From the NCBI RefSeq assembly GCF_030063285.1, contig NZ_JASISU010000002.1:248001-312000 (forward strand): a stretch of DNA of 64,000 nucleotides. Direction: 5' to 3'. Positions 34,879 through 45,257 of the stretch are shown piece after piece. Each line of letters begins with the position of its first letter. The stretch's first letter is position 1. The DNA is from Pseudarthrobacter sp. PS3-L1. Its GTDB lineage: Bacteria > Actinomycetota > Actinomycetes > Actinomycetales > Micrococcaceae. The position numbers and the translations under genes were made by a program. The notes under the pieces are model-generated. The model was not told the DNA's origin, did no database searches, and worked only from the letters and a program-made list of their open reading frames with translations.

Positions 34879-35888
34879 TGCCCAGTTTCGCCACATTTGG
34901 CAACGAACTCTATAGCGGAAAGCGCTCCTACAACTTTGTGGGAGGCAAAAAGCTCTGGTTCCTCATTGCGGCCATCGCGGTGGCCCTCTCCATCCTTATT
35001 CCGGTGGCCAAGGGTGGTTTCAATCTTGGCATCGAATTCAGGGGTGGGTCCGAATTCACTGTCTCCAATGCAGCCAACACCGATCCGAGCATCGGTGAAA
35101 CGGTTGTTCAGGACGTAGTCAGTGGAAGTATTCCCCGGGTGGCGAACGTCGCCGGAACAACCATGCGGATCCAGACTGACCGGTTGAATGATGACGAGAC
35201 CCTGCAGATCAAGGACGGTCTGGCAACAGCCTATGGCGTGACCGAAAATGAGGTGACCTCGACCTTTGTTGGACCCACGTGGGGCCAGGACGTTACCAAG
35301 CAGGCATTGATTGGGCTTGTGGTGTTTGTCCTCCTAGCGGCTGTTCTGATGGCCCTGTATTTCCGGACGTGGAAGATGTCGCTTTCAGCGATTGCGGGCA
35401 TGGCCGTCACCATGTTCATCACGGCGGGGATCTACTCGATCAGTGATTTCGAAGTCACGCCCTCAGCCATCATCGGGTTCCTGACGGTGCTCAGTTACTC
35501 GCTGTACGACACAGTGGTGGTGTTCGACAAGATTCGCGAAAACACGGCGGACATCACCAAATCGACGCGCAGAACGTTCGCTGAAGAGGTCAACCTGGCC
35601 GTCAACCAGACTCTTGTGCGCTCCATCAACACCATGATGGTTGCCATCCTTCCGGTTGGGGCCATCCTCTTCATCGGTGCAGGCCTGCTCGGTGCTGGTA
35701 CCTTGCGCGATCTATCCCTGGCGTTGTTCGTGGGAATTCTGGTGGGTACGGCGGCCACGATCTTCATCGCGGCGCCCATGTACGCATGGCTTCGCCAGAA
35801 TGAGGTTGAGCTCCGCACCCAGGCACAACGCGTCACCGATCGCCGCGACGCGGCCACTACGGAGTCTCAGGAGCCGTCAATCGGCTGA
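34878..35888 (+). CDS. secF: Protein translocase subunit SecF
   Basis: A 336-residue partner of SecD with six transmembrane helices, the FNLGIEFRGGSEF motif after helix 1, and the VVFDKIREN and R-x-x-NT-MM segments conserved in SecF. It starts at the ATG overlapping the secD stop by one base, so the two are made in equal amounts. A hairpin terminator follows at 35929. In mycobacteria apt lies between secF and rel; it is missing here. Confidence 0.95.
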   Translation: MPSFATFGNELYSGKRSYNFVGGKKLWFLIAAIAVALSILIPVAKGGFNLGIEFRGGSEFTVSNAANTDPSIGETVVQDVVSGSIPRVANVAGTTMRIQTDRLNDDETLQIKDGLATAYGVTENEVTSTFVGPTWGQDVTKQALIGLVVFVLLAAVLMALYFRTWKMSLSAIAGMAVTMFITAGIYSISDFEVTPSAIIGFLTVLSYSLYDTVVVFDKIRENTADITKSTRRTFAEEVNLAVNQTLVRSINTMMVAILPVGAILFIGAGLLGAGTLRDLSLALFVGILVGTAATIFIAAPMYAWLRQNEVELRTQAQRVTDRRDAATTESQEPSIG

Positions 35889-35928
35889 ACCTGTCTTGGC
35901 AGGCTGAGGCTGTCTCGTTACTTCCAGA

Positions 35929-35980
35929 AGCGGAGTGGTGCACATCAGGATCCTGGTGTGTGCCACTCCGCTTCTTTGTT
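35929..35980 (+). terminator. Terminator of yajC-secD-secF
   Basis: A stem of about 20 bp with three mismatched or G-T positions (arms 35929-35948 and 35953-35972, loop GATC), followed by a T-rich TCTTTGTT. It isolates the sec genes from rel. Confidence 0.85.
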
Positions 35981-36055
35981 GGGGAGAGCCGGTTACAAAA
36001 GAATCCGGGCACAGGAATACACTGGGATATCTAATCGGCCATGAGGAGTGCATCA

Positions 36056-38467
36056 GTGGAAGAGCGTGCAAGTTCAGTGCCAGTCGCGGGAGAAAGCGCC
36101 GCCGCAGTAACTGAAGCGACGGTTGCACCTTCCACAAGCCCAGGAACCGTCTCGCCTGCCGGCCCATCACCGCTGGTTCCCGTGGACAATTCTGGTTCGC
36201 GTCCCACGTTTCCTGGTCGACGGGAACGGACTCGGTCCCGCCTGGCGTTCCTGACGGGCAGGGGAGGGGCTACCTACTCGCCCATACTCGAACCTCTGCT
36301 ACGCACGGTGCGGGCCAATAACCCCAAAGAAGATTTTGACCTCATTCAGCGGGCCTTCGATGTTGCCGAAGTCAGCCATCGGGGGCAGAAGCGCAAGTCG
36401 GGCGATCCCTACATCACCCATCCTGTCGCCGTGGCCACGATTCTGGCCGAACTTGGCCTCAGTGGCACCACCCTTGCAGCCGCCTTGCTCCACGACACCG
36501 TTGAGGACACGTCGTACACACTTGATGACCTCAAACGGGATTTTGGCCCGGAAGTCGCCATGCTGGTGGATGGAGTCACCAAACTCGACAAAGTGAGCTT
36601 TGGCGATGCTGCGCAGTCTGAGACGGTCCGCAAGATGGTTGTGGCCATGGCCAAGGACATTCGCGTGTTGATGATCAAACTTGCGGACCGGCTGCATAAT
36701 GCCCGCACCTGGCGTTTTGTCTCAGCGGCGTCCTCGGCCAAGAAGGCCCGGGAAACCCTGGATATCTTCGCACCGCTGGCGCACCGGCTGGGCATGAACA
36801 CCATCAAGTGGGAGCTTGAAGATCTTTCTTTTGCCGCTCTTTATCCCAAAGTCTATGAAGAGATAGTCCGGATGGTGGGGGACAGGTCCCCGGAACGCGA
36901 GAAAAGCCTCAGCGTGGTCCGCGACCAGATCACCGAGGACCTGCGCACTGCGAAAATCAAGGCAACAATTACCGGGCGGCCAAAACACTATTACTCGATC
37001 TACCAGAAGATGGTGGTCCGGGACAAAGACTTTGACGACATCAATGACCTGATGGGCGTGCGCGTCCTGGTGGATTCGGTCAAGGACTGCTACGCGGCAC
37101 TGGGATCCATGCATTCGCGGTGGAACCCACTTCCGGGCCGGTTCAAGGACTACATCGCCATGCCCAAGTTCAACATGTACCAGTCCCTCCACACCACTGT
37201 GATTGGTCCAGGGGGCAAGCCTGTCGAGATCCAGATCCGCACCCATGAGATGCACAGGCGAGCCGAATATGGTGTTGCCGCCCACTGGAAATATAAGAAT
37301 CAACCCAACCGGACAGCCGTTGGGCCCGGTAGCCCCCGCGACGGGGACATGGGCTGGCTCAGGTCCCTTGTCGACTGGCAGCAGGAAACGTCAGATCCCG
37401 GTGAATTCCTGGACTCCCTGCGGTTTGAGATCAACGCGCCAGAGGTCTTTGTTTTCACGCCCAAGGGCGAAGTCATGGCACTGCCTGCTGGTTCAACGCC
37501 CGTTGACTTTGCGTATGCCGTCCATACCGAGGTAGGGCACCGGACCATTGGCGCACGTGTCAACGGAAAACTCGTTCCGCTTAACAGTGAACTCAACCAT
37601 GGCGACTGGGTTGAGATATTCACCTCAAAAGCTGAGGGGGCCGGACCCAGCCAGGACTGGCAGCACTTCGTCAAAAGCGCGCGGGCCAGGAACAAAATCC
37701 GCCAGTGGTTCAGTAAAGAACGCCGCGAGGAGGCCATTGACCGTGGCAAGGACCTGCTGACCCGGGCCATGCGCAAGCAGAATCTCCCACTTCAGCGGCT
37801 GATGACCCACGAGGCGCTGGCCAGCGTGGCCGAAGAATTTAAGTATGTCGACATTTCGGGCCTTTACGCCGGGGTGGGCGACGGCCATACGTCGGCACAG
37901 TCTGTCATGGAGAAGCTCGTTGACAGCGTGGGCGGCAAGGACCTCGCAGATCACGACATCAGCGAGACGAACCTGCCCACCCAGGTGACCAAGACACGAA
38001 CGTCCGATTCGGGCGTTATGGTCAGGGGCGTTGATGATGTCCTGGTAAAGCTTGCACGATGCTGTACTCCAGTGCCACCAGATCCGATCCTTGGTTTTGT
38101 CACCCGAGGGTCAGGTGTCTCCGTGCACCGGACAGACTGCACCAACATCAGCGACCTCACTGATAAGCCGGACCGGATCGTGGACGTTGAATGGGCACCC
38201 ACCCAGGCCAGCGTGTTCCTGGTCGAGATCCAGGTGGAAGCCTTGGACCGCAAATCGCTGTTGTCGGACGTGACCCGGATACTCTCTGAAAACCATGTAA
38301 ATATTCTGGCGGCCAGTGTGCATACGTCCACGGATCGCTTGGCCATTTCAAAGTTCGCCTTTGAGATGGGGGACCCCAAGTACCTGCACCATGTCCTGAA
38401 CGCTGTCCGGCGCATTGACGGAGTCTTCGACGTCTACCGCACCACAGGTAACCAGCGCCGCAGCTGA
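36056..38467 (+). CDS. rel: Bifunctional (p)ppGpp synthetase/hydrolase Rel
   Basis: An 803-residue long RSH protein. In order: a disordered N-terminus; the HD hydrolase domain ([21 protein letters not shown]); the synthetase domain ([23 protein letters not shown] with the substrate-binding Tyr, [14 protein letters not shown]); TGS ([20 protein letters not shown]); a zinc-finger-like [10 protein letters not shown]; and a C-terminal ACT domain. Both catalytic centres look intact. Start GTG 36056 is favoured by AGGAG at 36043-36047; an ATG at 36041 lies on that site. Its last 120 bp are overlapped antisense by the AbiEi-like gene. Confidence 0.96.
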   Translation: MEERASSVPVAGESAAAVTEATVAPSTSPGTVSPAGPSPLVPVDNSGSRPTFPGRRERTRSRLAFLTGRGGATYSPILEPLLRTVRANNPKEDFDLIQRAFDVAEVSHRGQKRKSGDPYITHPVAVATILAELGLSGTTLAAALLHDTVEDTSYTLDDLKRDFGPEVAMLVDGVTKLDKVSFGDAAQSETVRKMVVAMAKDIRVLMIKLADRLHNARTWRFVSAASSAKKARETLDIFAPLAHRLGMNTIKWELEDLSFAALYPKVYEEIVRMVGDRSPEREKSLSVVRDQITEDLRTAKIKATITGRPKHYYSIYQKMVVRDKDFDDINDLMGVRVLVDSVKDCYAALGSMHSRWNPLPGRFKDYIAMPKFNMYQSLHTTVIGPGGKPVEIQIRTHEMHRRAEYGVAAHWKYKNQPNRTAVGPGSPRDGDMGWLRSLVDWQQETSDPGEFLDSLRFEINAPEVFVFTPKGEVMALPAGSTPVDFAYAVHTEVGHRTIGARVNGKLVPLNSELNHGDWVEIFTSKAEGAGPSQDWQHFVKSARARNKIRQWFSKERREEAIDRGKDLLTRAMRKQNLPLQRLMTHEALASVAEEFKYVDISGLYAGVGDGHTSAQSVMEKLVDSVGGKDLADHDISETNLPTQVTKTRTSDSGVMVRGVDDVLVKLARCCTPVPPDPILGFVTRGSGVSVHRTDCTNISDLTDKPDRIVDVEWAPTQASVFLVEIQVEALDRKSLLSDVTRILSENHVNILAASVHTSTDRLAISKFAFEMGDPKYLHHVLNAVRRIDGVFDVYRTTGNQRRS

Positions 38468-39067
38468 GGCGGCGAGCTTCTCCAGGGCGGCAACTTTGTG
38501 CGGCAACCGTGGGCTTGTCGAGATCGCTAGCTCCAGCAAGCGGAGACGGACGTCGCCCTGTCGGCGTTGCAGAAGCTTTTGAAGGGCCGGGACAGCAAAC
38601 TCCGCTGGGACATGCAACGCAAGGTCCACAGCGGTCCGCAAGGGACTTGAAACCATCAATCCGCCGAGGCTGACAACATCGCAACGGCCGAGGGTGACCT
38701 GATGGAGGGTACATCCCCGGGTTGCGCGCAATGCGGAGATGCGGTGATTCGAATCCACCAGCAACGCCAGCCGTTCTGGAGGCGGGCTGCAGCCGTGAAT
38801 CCACGCCGCAGTCATGCGTCCAGCTACTACCCGGCGCCTGATGCTGGCTGGAACTCCACGTGCGGCAGCCCTGGCCCGCAAGGAGGCAGTGGGCGACTGT
38901 CCCGGAAGCAGATAGGCATCGCGGAAAAGATGCGCAAGGATCCCGTCGGAGCACAGGGATTGCAGTTCCGGCCAGCTGAACAGGTCACCTGGCGTATAGA
39001 GCTCCAGGGGCCGGAGATCCCCGGCCGGGATCAACGACCCCGGGACCAACGGCGCCCACGATGTCAT
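38348..39067 (-). CDS. AbiEi-antitoxin-like protein, orphan
   Basis: A 239-residue protein (from ATG 39067; frame extends to 39127) resembling the actinobacterial AbiEi-type antitoxin family. It has a winged-helix-like N-terminus ([20 protein letters not shown]...[10 protein letters not shown]) and a C-terminal domain with TAAWIHG and the [12 protein letters not shown] segment. AbiEi proteins repress and neutralise AbiEii nucleotidyltransferase toxins, but no such gene is next to it. The last 40 codons run antisense to the end of rel. Many Arthrobacter-type genomes carry solitary copies, so it may be a plain transcription regulator. Confidence 0.6.
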   Translation of the reverse strand: MTSWAPLVPGSLIPAGDLRPLELYTPGDLFSWPELQSLCSDGILAHLFRDAYLLPGQSPTASLRARAAARGVPASIRRRVVAGRMTAAWIHGCSPPPERLALLVDSNHRISALRATRGCTLHQVTLGRCDVVSLGGLMVSSPLRTAVDLALHVPAEFAVPALQKLLQRRQGDVRLRLLELAISTSPRLPHKVAALEKLAASAAALVTCGAVDVEDSVNAPDSVQDMVQVLGVPHLKGEL

Positions 39068-39159
39068 TTGCGCCACTGACGCGTCCGCTGGTTGGCGCGG
39101 GGTGCAAGCGCTTCTGCGAGGATCCATCCCGCCATCTTGCCGTGCCAGGGCTTAACGGC

Positions 39160-39205
39160 AACAGGTCCCACCCCGGCAATGTGGAAAACCGGAGTGGGAC
39201 CTGTT
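39160..39205 (-). terminator. Terminator of DUF349 gene
   Basis: A 17-bp stem with one mismatch (arms 39160-39176 and 39189-39205, 12-base loop) lies 26 bp after the stop of the minus-strand DUF349 gene and upstream of the AbiEi-like gene. No T-run follows. Confidence 0.8.
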
Positions 39206-39230
39206 CAGGTGCTGACCTTACGCGGTCAAC

Positions 39231-40805
39231 TCAGGAGAGTTCGCTCGCCGAGCGCTGGATGGTATCCAGCCACGCCTGCCGGGCTTCCAGGGCCTCGCGC
39301 GCAGCTTTGATCTTGCGCTGGTCACCGGCTTTTTCGGCAGCCGCGAGATCGTCCTGCAGGCCCGCAATGGCTGACTCAAGCTGCGAGAGTGCGCTGTTGG
39401 TGCGCGCTTTTGTCTCGGGGTTGGAGCGCTGCCAGTTTTCCTCCTCTGCGCCCTGGACCGCATCTTCGATCTTGCGAAGACCAGCCTCGATCCGGCCCAT
39501 GTCAGCCCGCGGCACCTTACCGGCGTCCTCCCACCGTTCACGAATGGACTGCAGCTGCTTTTTGGCAGTTGCAAGGTCCTTGACTGGAAGGATGGTCTTG
39601 GCTTCCTCGAGCAGGGCTTCCTTGACCGTCAGGTTGGCAGAGTACTCCTGGTCGATCTCCTCATTGGCTGCCTGGCGGTGCGTAAAGAAGACGTCCTGCG
39701 CGGCGCGGAATCGCGCCCAGAGAGCGTCGTCATCCTTGCGACTGGCCCGCGGAGCGGCCTTCCAGTCATCCATCAGACGGCGGTATTCCCCAGCGGCGTA
39801 GCCCCACTCCGTTGAGGAGGACAACGCTTCCGCCTCGGTGATGAGCTTTTCCTTTGCTGTCTTTGCAACGGCGTTGTTGCTGTCCAGCTGGGAGAAGTAG
39901 GCGCGACGGTGCCGGTCAAAGATTGTCCGGGCCGACCGGAAACGCTTCCAGAGAGCGTCCTCGTTGCTGCGACCCAGGCGGATGCCGCTCTTCTGTGCTG
40001 CTTTCCAGGCGTCGAAAAGCTCAGCCATGCGTGCACTGGACGTTTTCCACTGCACCTGTGCAGGATCGGCACCGGCGATTTCTTCAGCCTCGGCAACAAT
40101 CGCTTCGCGTGCGGCGAGTTCTGCAGCGCGGACGGCATCGTGTTCTGCCTTTTCGCCACGCTCCAACACACTGACCTGTTCGGCAAGAGCCGTAAGGCGA
40201 GCTTCAGCGGACAGGATGTCTCCCACCATGGTGCGTGCCGCAAGCTGTTCGCGGAGGTGAGTGACAGCCTTTTGCATATCGGTACTGGGTGCTTTGGAGC
40301 TGACGCGCTGCTCAAGCAGCACGAGCTGGGCCAGAACGTCGTCGAACTTCCTCGCGAAGTACGCCAGCGCTTCGTCGTCGCTGACACCCGGATACTGTCC
40401 AGCTGACTGCTCGGCGCCGTCGATGGTGACAAAAACGTGGCCATCACCCTCCACGCGACCCCAGCGGGCAGCCTCCGCCAACGTGGTGGCAGCCACAGCT
40501 GGGGTAGCCGCGGCTGCCGGAGCAGCAGCTGCTGGCTTGGGCCGGGCCGCGAAAGCAGCAGGGGACGGCGCAGCCGGACGGGCGGGTGCAGGCGTCGGAG
40601 CGGCCGTGGCGGGAACTACCTGTTCCTGTGCTTCAGGCGCACTTTCGGCGTCGTTCTCTGCAGCGGGTACTGCGGCTACCTCAGCCGAGTTGCTGGCTGG
40701 AGCCGCAGGAGCAATGTCAGTGCTAGGTTCTTGGCTTGCCGGAGCCGCCTGGACCTGGTCTGTTGCTGCCGCTGCTGTTTCGTCGGATTGCTGACTGTCT
40801 GTCAC
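39231..40805 (-). CDS. DUF349 domain-containing protein
   Basis: A protein of about 524 residues with an Ala/Pro-rich low-complexity N-terminus (about 100 residues) followed by repeated DUF349 units. Each is a helical repeat built around W-K-x-A-x-R and LWxRFR-x-A motifs: LFDAWKAAQKSGIRL, ALWKRFRSARTIFDRHR, LMDDWKAAPRASRKDDDALW, and so on. Extensive coiled coil is expected. The function is unknown. I favour GTG 40805 (VTDSQQSDE) as start; GTG 40844 would add 13 residues. It is downstream of the cyclophilin gene with a 64-bp gap and may share its transcript. Confidence 0.85.
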   Translation of the reverse strand: MTDSQQSDETAAAATDQVQAAPASQEPSTDIAPAAPASNSAEVAAVPAAENDAESAPEAQEQVVPATAAPTPAPARPAAPSPAAFAARPKPAAAAPAAAATPAVAATTLAEAARWGRVEGDGHVFVTIDGAEQSAGQYPGVSDDEALAYFARKFDDVLAQLVLLEQRVSSKAPSTDMQKAVTHLREQLAARTMVGDILSAEARLTALAEQVSVLERGEKAEHDAVRAAELAAREAIVAEAEEIAGADPAQVQWKTSSARMAELFDAWKAAQKSGIRLGRSNEDALWKRFRSARTIFDRHRRAYFSQLDSNNAVAKTAKEKLITEAEALSSSTEWGYAAGEYRRLMDDWKAAPRASRKDDDALWARFRAAQDVFFTHRQAANEEIDQEYSANLTVKEALLEEAKTILPVKDLATAKKQLQSIRERWEDAGKVPRADMGRIEAGLRKIEDAVQGAEEENWQRSNPETKARTNSALSQLESAIAGLQDDLAAAEKAGDQRKIKAAREALEARQAWLDTIQRSASELS

Positions 40806-40869
40806 CGCTAAAAGTCTTTCATTCGGAGGGAAGTGCTCGCTCACCCAGCTAGCCGGCAGGCCGGTATGC

Positions 40870-41664
40870 CTAACTGAGTGTGAACGAGTCTATCGTGACT
40901 GGTTGCGCAGGCGCGCCGTCCTCGCCCTGTGATCCATCGGCTGCGGGAGCAAGCCCGGCGTCGGCAATGGACTGCACAACGTCCAGTCCATTTGTTACGC
41001 GACCCACTACCGCATATCCACCCGCTGCATCGGCCGGAATGGTGGTGTCCTTGTAGGTGACGAAGAACTGGGTTCCGTTGCTGTTCGCGTCACCGGCGCG
41101 CGCCATGGCGATGGTCCCGGCGGGGTAGATGTTGTTGGCTGGGGCGTTCTCGATGGGTCCCCATGAAAACTCCGGAGTTCCCGCACCATTTCCGGACTGG
41201 GACCCACACTGTAGGACACCAAATGAATCGCCGGTGGTGAGCCGGTGGCAGCTGAGCCCGTTGTAGAAACCCGCATCACTGAGCGTTTTCAGTACTGAGG
41301 CGGCCTGTGGGGCTTTGTCGCCATCAAGCTCTACGGCCATGCTGCTGCCGTTGAGTACCAAATCCCCGGTCAGCGTTTTCCCGGCAGCAACGTCAGGAGA
41401 AGGGACGGGAGGTAGCGAAACGGCAGGGGCGGGTGTTTCCGTCAGGCCGTTTTCAGCTGCCGCAAATTCGGCCGCGGTCGGATTGTTGGCAAAGGCCGTG
41501 AACCCCAATATCACTGCAAGGGCCAGCGCTCCGACGCCACCCGCCACGGCGATTGTATTGTCACGCTTGCGTCGCGCAGCCTGGTTCTTGCGCAGTTCAC
41601 GCTTCGCCTCCATCTGCTGGATCCGCCGTTTTGCTTCGCGCGTGGTGCGTGAACTCGCCGCCAA
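40870..41664 (-). CDS. Membrane-anchored cyclophilin-type peptidyl-prolyl isomerase
   Basis: A 264-residue protein with a basic, coiled-coil-like N-terminus, one transmembrane helix (AVAGGVGALALAVILGFTAFA), a Pro-rich linker and a cyclophilin domain (ASVLKTLSDAGFYNGLSCHRL, FSWGPIENAP, GTIAMARAGDANSNGTQFFVTY). The catalytic Arg of canonical cyclophilins corresponds to the H-R-L position. It likely helps fold exported proteins on the outer face. Start TTG 41664 has a strong AGGAGGA 5 bases upstream; the longer frame to 41805 crosses the divergent promoter palindrome and is rejected. Confidence 0.9.
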   Translation of the reverse strand: MAASSRTTREAKRRIQQMEAKRELRKNQAARRKRDNTIAVAGGVGALALAVILGFTAFANNPTAAEFAAAENGLTETPAPAVSLPPVPSPDVAAGKTLTGDLVLNGSSMAVELDGDKAPQAASVLKTLSDAGFYNGLSCHRLTTGDSFGVLQCGSQSGNGAGTPEFSWGPIENAPANNIYPAGTIAMARAGDANSNGTQFFVTYKDTTIPADAAGGYAVVGRVTNGLDVVQSIADAGLAPAADGSQGEDGAPAQPVTIDSFTLS

Positions 41665-41710
41665 GGGTCCTCCTGAAGGTTGGGCCGGCGTTCTGCAATG
41701 CCGGCAGGGA

Positions 41711-41745
41711 GCGCATAAACTGACTGCCGCACACAGTTTATGCGC
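41711..41745. promoter_or_regulatory. Perfect 12-bp inverted repeat between cyclophilin and hisS
   Basis: Arms GCGCATAAACTG (41711-41722) and CAGTTTATGCGC (41734-41745) around an 11-base spacer, 46 bp from the cyclophilin start and 85 bp from hisS. The position between divergent genes argues for an operator or promoter structure, not a terminator. Confidence 0.6.
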
Positions 41746-41830
41746 CACATGCATCTCAGTGTCCCAGCCGGGCCTTGTGGGCCCGGCGGACGCCGAGACT
41801 TCCACGCCGTTCTAGAGGAGATTTTCCACC

Positions 41831-43189
41831 ATGGCACGCAACGCCTCCCTGTCAGGATTTCCCGAGCTGCTCCCCGCGGAGCGTCTGGTGGAGCAGCATG
41901 TGCTCGATACGCTGCGCAGGGTTTTTGAGTTGCATGGTTTTTCCTCGATCGAGACGCGCGCGGTCGAGACTGTTGGCCAGCTGCTGCGCAAGGGCGAGAT
42001 CGACAAGGAGGTCTATGGCCTGAGCAGGTTGCAGGACGACGCGGGAAGTCCCGCGGCGGCTTCCGCCAAGCAGGATCCGAACTCTTTGGCCCTGCATTTT
42101 GATCTGACTGTTCCTTTTGCCCGCTACGTCGTGGAGAACGCTGGGTACCTGGCGTTCCCGTTCCGCCGTTACCAGATCCAGAAGGTCTGGCGTGGCGAAC
42201 GCCCGCAGGAGGGACGTGCACGGGAATTCACCCAGGCCGACATCGACGTGGTTGGCGATGGCGTCTTGCCGTTCCGCTATGACGTTGAGATCGCGCTGGT
42301 CATCGCAGCGGCCCTTGGCGCGCTGCCGATCCCGGACTTCCTGCTCCGGATCAATAACCGCAAGCTGGCCGAAGGCTTCTACCAAGGAATTGGGCTTGAG
42401 GACACGGCCGGAGTTCTCCGCTGCATCGACAAGCTGGAGAAGATCGGTGCCGCCAAGGTCGCTGGCCTGCTTCGGTCCGAGCTTGGTGCATCTGAAGAAC
42501 AGGCCGCAGCGGCCCTCGCCCTCGCGCAGATCCGCACCACTGACACCTCCTTTGTCGCCCAGGTCCGGGCACTCGGTGTCACAAACGAGCTCCTTGAGGA
42601 GGGGCTCAGCGAGCTTGAACAGGTGATTGCGGCAGTGGTGCAGCGTGCGCCAGGGAAAGTGGTCGCGGACCTCAGTATTGCCCGGGGGCTGGATTACTAC
42701 ACGGGCACGGTGGTGGAAACAGTCTTGGTGGGCCACGAGCAACTTGGCTCCATCTGCTCCGGCGGCCGGTACGATGCGCTTGCAACCAAGGGCAACCGGA
42801 CGTTCCCGGGCGTGGGCCTTTCGATTGGTGTGACTCGCCTGGTGGCCCGGATCCTGAGCCAGGACCTTGCCCGGGCTTCGCGGAGCGTTCCCACTGCCGT
42901 GCTGGTTGCCCTGGGCTCCGAGGATTCCTGGAGCGGTGCCCAGGACGTTGCTGCCCAACTGCGTAAGCGGGGAATACCCACCGAGGTGGCGGCCACAGCG
43001 GACAAATTCGGCAAGCAGATCAAGTTCGCGGACCGCCGTGGCATCCCCTTTGTGTGGTTCACGGACGACGCCGGTACACACCAGGTCAAGGACATCCGGT
43101 CCGGCGGACAGCAGGAAGCCGACCCGGCAACCTGGTCGCCGGCACCGGAGGACCTCACCGTTCAGGTAACCAGCCGTCCTGGCGCCTAG
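41831..43189 (+). CDS. hisS: Histidine--tRNA ligase
   Basis: A 452-residue class II synthetase. Motif 1 region, motif 2 (FPFRRYQIQKVWRGERPQEGRAREFTQAD), the His-specific RGLDYYTG block and motif 3 (GVGLSIGVTRL) are all seen, followed by the C-terminal anticodon-binding domain (PTAVLVALGSEDSW...FADRRGIPFVWF). Length is a little above the bacterial norm of about 425. Start ATG 41831 follows AGGAG at 41816-41820. It is followed by aspS after 126 bp, a common pairing in bacteria. Confidence 0.96.
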   Translation: MARNASLSGFPELLPAERLVEQHVLDTLRRVFELHGFSSIETRAVETVGQLLRKGEIDKEVYGLSRLQDDAGSPAAASAKQDPNSLALHFDLTVPFARYVVENAGYLAFPFRRYQIQKVWRGERPQEGRAREFTQADIDVVGDGVLPFRYDVEIALVIAAALGALPIPDFLLRINNRKLAEGFYQGIGLEDTAGVLRCIDKLEKIGAAKVAGLLRSELGASEEQAAAALALAQIRTTDTSFVAQVRALGVTNELLEEGLSELEQVIAAVVQRAPGKVVADLSIARGLDYYTGTVVETVLVGHEQLGSICSGGRYDALATKGNRTFPGVGLSIGVTRLVARILSQDLARASRSVPTAVLVALGSEDSWSGAQDVAAQLRKRGIPTEVAATADKFGKQIKFADRRGIPFVWFTDDAGTHQVKDIRSGGQQEADPATWSPAPEDLTVQVTSRPGA

Positions 43190-43315
43190 GTTCGTGTGGC
43201 CCGTGGCGGTGCCTAGGCTCCACCACGGGTAAACTCGATCGGGACGTTCCGCGGGCAGATGCCGTCGGCGCGTCAGCAATACTTTTCTCACATATTCCCT
43301 TCAGGAAGGCATCCT

Positions 43316-45121
43316 GTGCTGCGCACACATGACCTCGGAGCTTTGCGTTCCGAGCACATTGGACAGACCGTTACCTTGGCAGGCTGGGTGGGCCGCCGTC
43401 GTGATCACGGTGGTGTCGCATTCGTGGACCTCCGTGACGCCTCAGGGGTTGCACAGGTTGTTGTGCGGGAGGAAGAGGTGTTCCACGGTCTCCGCAACGA
43501 ATATGTTTTGCAGGTCACCGGAACTGTCTCCAAGCGTCCCGAAGGCAATGAGAACCCGGCCCTGGCCAGCGGTGCCATCGAGGTGATCGCCGAGGACGTG
43601 GTGATCCTCAACACGTCCGATCCGTTGCCGTTCCAGATCGACGAGCACGTGGAAGTTGGCGAGGAAGCCCGCTTGAAGCACCGCTACCTGGACCTGCGCC
43701 GCCCCGGTCCCAGCCGCAACCTGCGCCTGCGCTCGGAAGCCAACAGGATTGCCCGCGACCTGCTCCACCAGGACGGTTTCGTTGAAATCGAGACACCGAC
43801 CCTGACGCGGTCGACGCCGGAAGGCGCGCGTGACTTCCTGGTACCCGCGCGCCTTGCGCCGGGTTCCTGGTACGCGCTGCCCCAATCCCCGCAGCTGTTC
43901 AAGCAGCTCCTCCAGGTGGGTGGCTTCGAGAAGTATTACCAGATTGCGCGCTGCTACCGCGACGAGGACTTCCGCGCAGACCGCCAGCCGGAATTCACCC
44001 AGCTTGATATCGAAGCAAGCTTCGTTGACCAGGACGACATCATTGCCCTGGGTGAAAACCTGGTCAAGGCACTCTGGAAGCTGATCGACGTCGAGATCCC
44101 AACCCCGATCCAACGCATCACCTATGCAGATGCCATGGCCCGCTTCGGGTCAGACAAGCCGGACCTGCGTTTCGGCGTAGAGCTGACGGAACTCACTGAA
44201 TTCTTCAAGGACACGGACTTTGGCGTGTTCAAGGCCCCTTATGTAGGTGCTGTTGTGATGCCAGGCGGGGCCTCCCAGCCGCGGCGTACCCTTGACGGCT
44301 GGCAGGAATTTGCCAAGCAGCGTGGACACAAGGGCCTTGCGTACGTTCTGTTCAAGGAAGATGGCGAGCTTGCAGGCCCCGTAGCCAAAAACCTCACCGA
44401 GTCCGAACGGGCTGGCCTGGCCGGTGCCGTTGGTGCCAACCCGGGCGACTGCATCTTCTTCGCTGCCGGCGAGAAATCAGCAGCCCGCCAGCTCCTTGGT
44501 GCCGCCCGCGTGGAAATAGGTCACCGTACCGGCCTGATCAACCCCGCAGACTGGGCTTTCTGCTGGGTTGTCGACGCGCCCATGTTTGAACCCGCAGCCG
44601 CAGCTGTCGCCTCGGGCGACGTGGCTGTTGGTGCCGGCGCATGGACAGCCGTGCACCACGCGTTCACCTCGCCCAAGCCAGAATTCATGGATACGTTCGA
44701 CAAGGATCCGGAGTCGGCCCTGTCCTACGCCTACGACATTGTCTGCAACGGCAACGAAATTGGCGGCGGCTCCATCCGTATTCACAAGCGTGACATCCAG
44801 GAGCGGGTCTTTGAGCTGATGGGCCTGTCCAAGGAAGATGCCCAGACCAAGTTTGGCTTCCTTCTGGAAGGGTTCAAGTTTGGCGCGCCTCCCCACGGTG
44901 GCATTGCATTCGGCTGGGACCGCGTTGTCTCCCTGATGGCCGGTGTGGAGTCCATCCGCGACGTCATCGCGTTCCCCAAGTCCGGTGGAGGCTACGATCC
45001 GTTGACGGCAGCGCCGGCGCCCATTACGGCCCAGCAGCGCAAGGAAGCTGGCGTCGATTTCCGTCCGGAGCCCAAGACGGCTGCTCCTGTGACAGCGACA
45101 GTCGCGGTGCCCGGGAAGTAG
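43316..45121 (+). CDS. aspS: Aspartate--tRNA ligase
   Basis: A 601-residue bacterial-type AspRS. N-terminal OB anticodon domain ([24 protein letters not shown]), class II motif 2 ([25 protein letters not shown]), the bacterial insertion domain ([20 protein letters not shown]), and motif 3 ([15 protein letters not shown]). Whether it also charges tRNA-Asn (non-discriminating form) cannot be told without checking for GatCAB and AsnRS in the genome. Start GTG 43316 follows AGGAAGG; the longer frame to 43259 is unsupported. A hairpin terminator follows. Confidence 0.96.
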   Translation: MLRTHDLGALRSEHIGQTVTLAGWVGRRRDHGGVAFVDLRDASGVAQVVVREEEVFHGLRNEYVLQVTGTVSKRPEGNENPALASGAIEVIAEDVVILNTSDPLPFQIDEHVEVGEEARLKHRYLDLRRPGPSRNLRLRSEANRIARDLLHQDGFVEIETPTLTRSTPEGARDFLVPARLAPGSWYALPQSPQLFKQLLQVGGFEKYYQIARCYRDEDFRADRQPEFTQLDIEASFVDQDDIIALGENLVKALWKLIDVEIPTPIQRITYADAMARFGSDKPDLRFGVELTELTEFFKDTDFGVFKAPYVGAVVMPGGASQPRRTLDGWQEFAKQRGHKGLAYVLFKEDGELAGPVAKNLTESERAGLAGAVGANPGDCIFFAAGEKSAARQLLGAARVEIGHRTGLINPADWAFCWVVDAPMFEPAAAAVASGDVAVGAGAWTAVHHAFTSPKPEFMDTFDKDPESALSYAYDIVCNGNEIGGGSIRIHKRDIQERVFELMGLSKEDAQTKFGFLLEGFKFGAPPHGGIAFGWDRVVSLMAGVESIRDVIAFPKSGGGYDPLTAAPAPITAQQRKEAGVDFRPEPKTAAPVTATVAVPGK

Positions 45122-45143
45122 CGAAGGCACCGTAACGCCACAT

Positions 45144-45182
45144 CGCAGAACAGCTGTTCCTGGAAGGAGCAGCTGTTCTGCG
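45144..45182 (+). terminator. Terminator after aspS
   Basis: Perfect 13-bp arms (45144-45156 and 45170-45182) with the loop itself partly paired (TTCCT/AGGAG), followed by CTTTG. Lies 23 bp after the aspS stop. Confidence 0.85.
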
Positions 45183-45257
45183 CTTTGGGCCCACGAGGAT
45201 CCGTAGAAGTGGCGCCCTGTTTCAGGAAGAGAGACCGCGGAAGTGGAGGCAGCAGGC

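Noticed and set aside
38348..39127. Full AbiE toxin-antitoxin system
   Set aside because: No AbiEii nucleotidyltransferase gene is adjacent on either side; the flanks are rel and a DUF349 gene.
41852..43291. 479-codon open frame antisense to hisS
   Set aside because: hisS carries all class II synthetase motifs on the plus strand; the antisense product is not recognisable.
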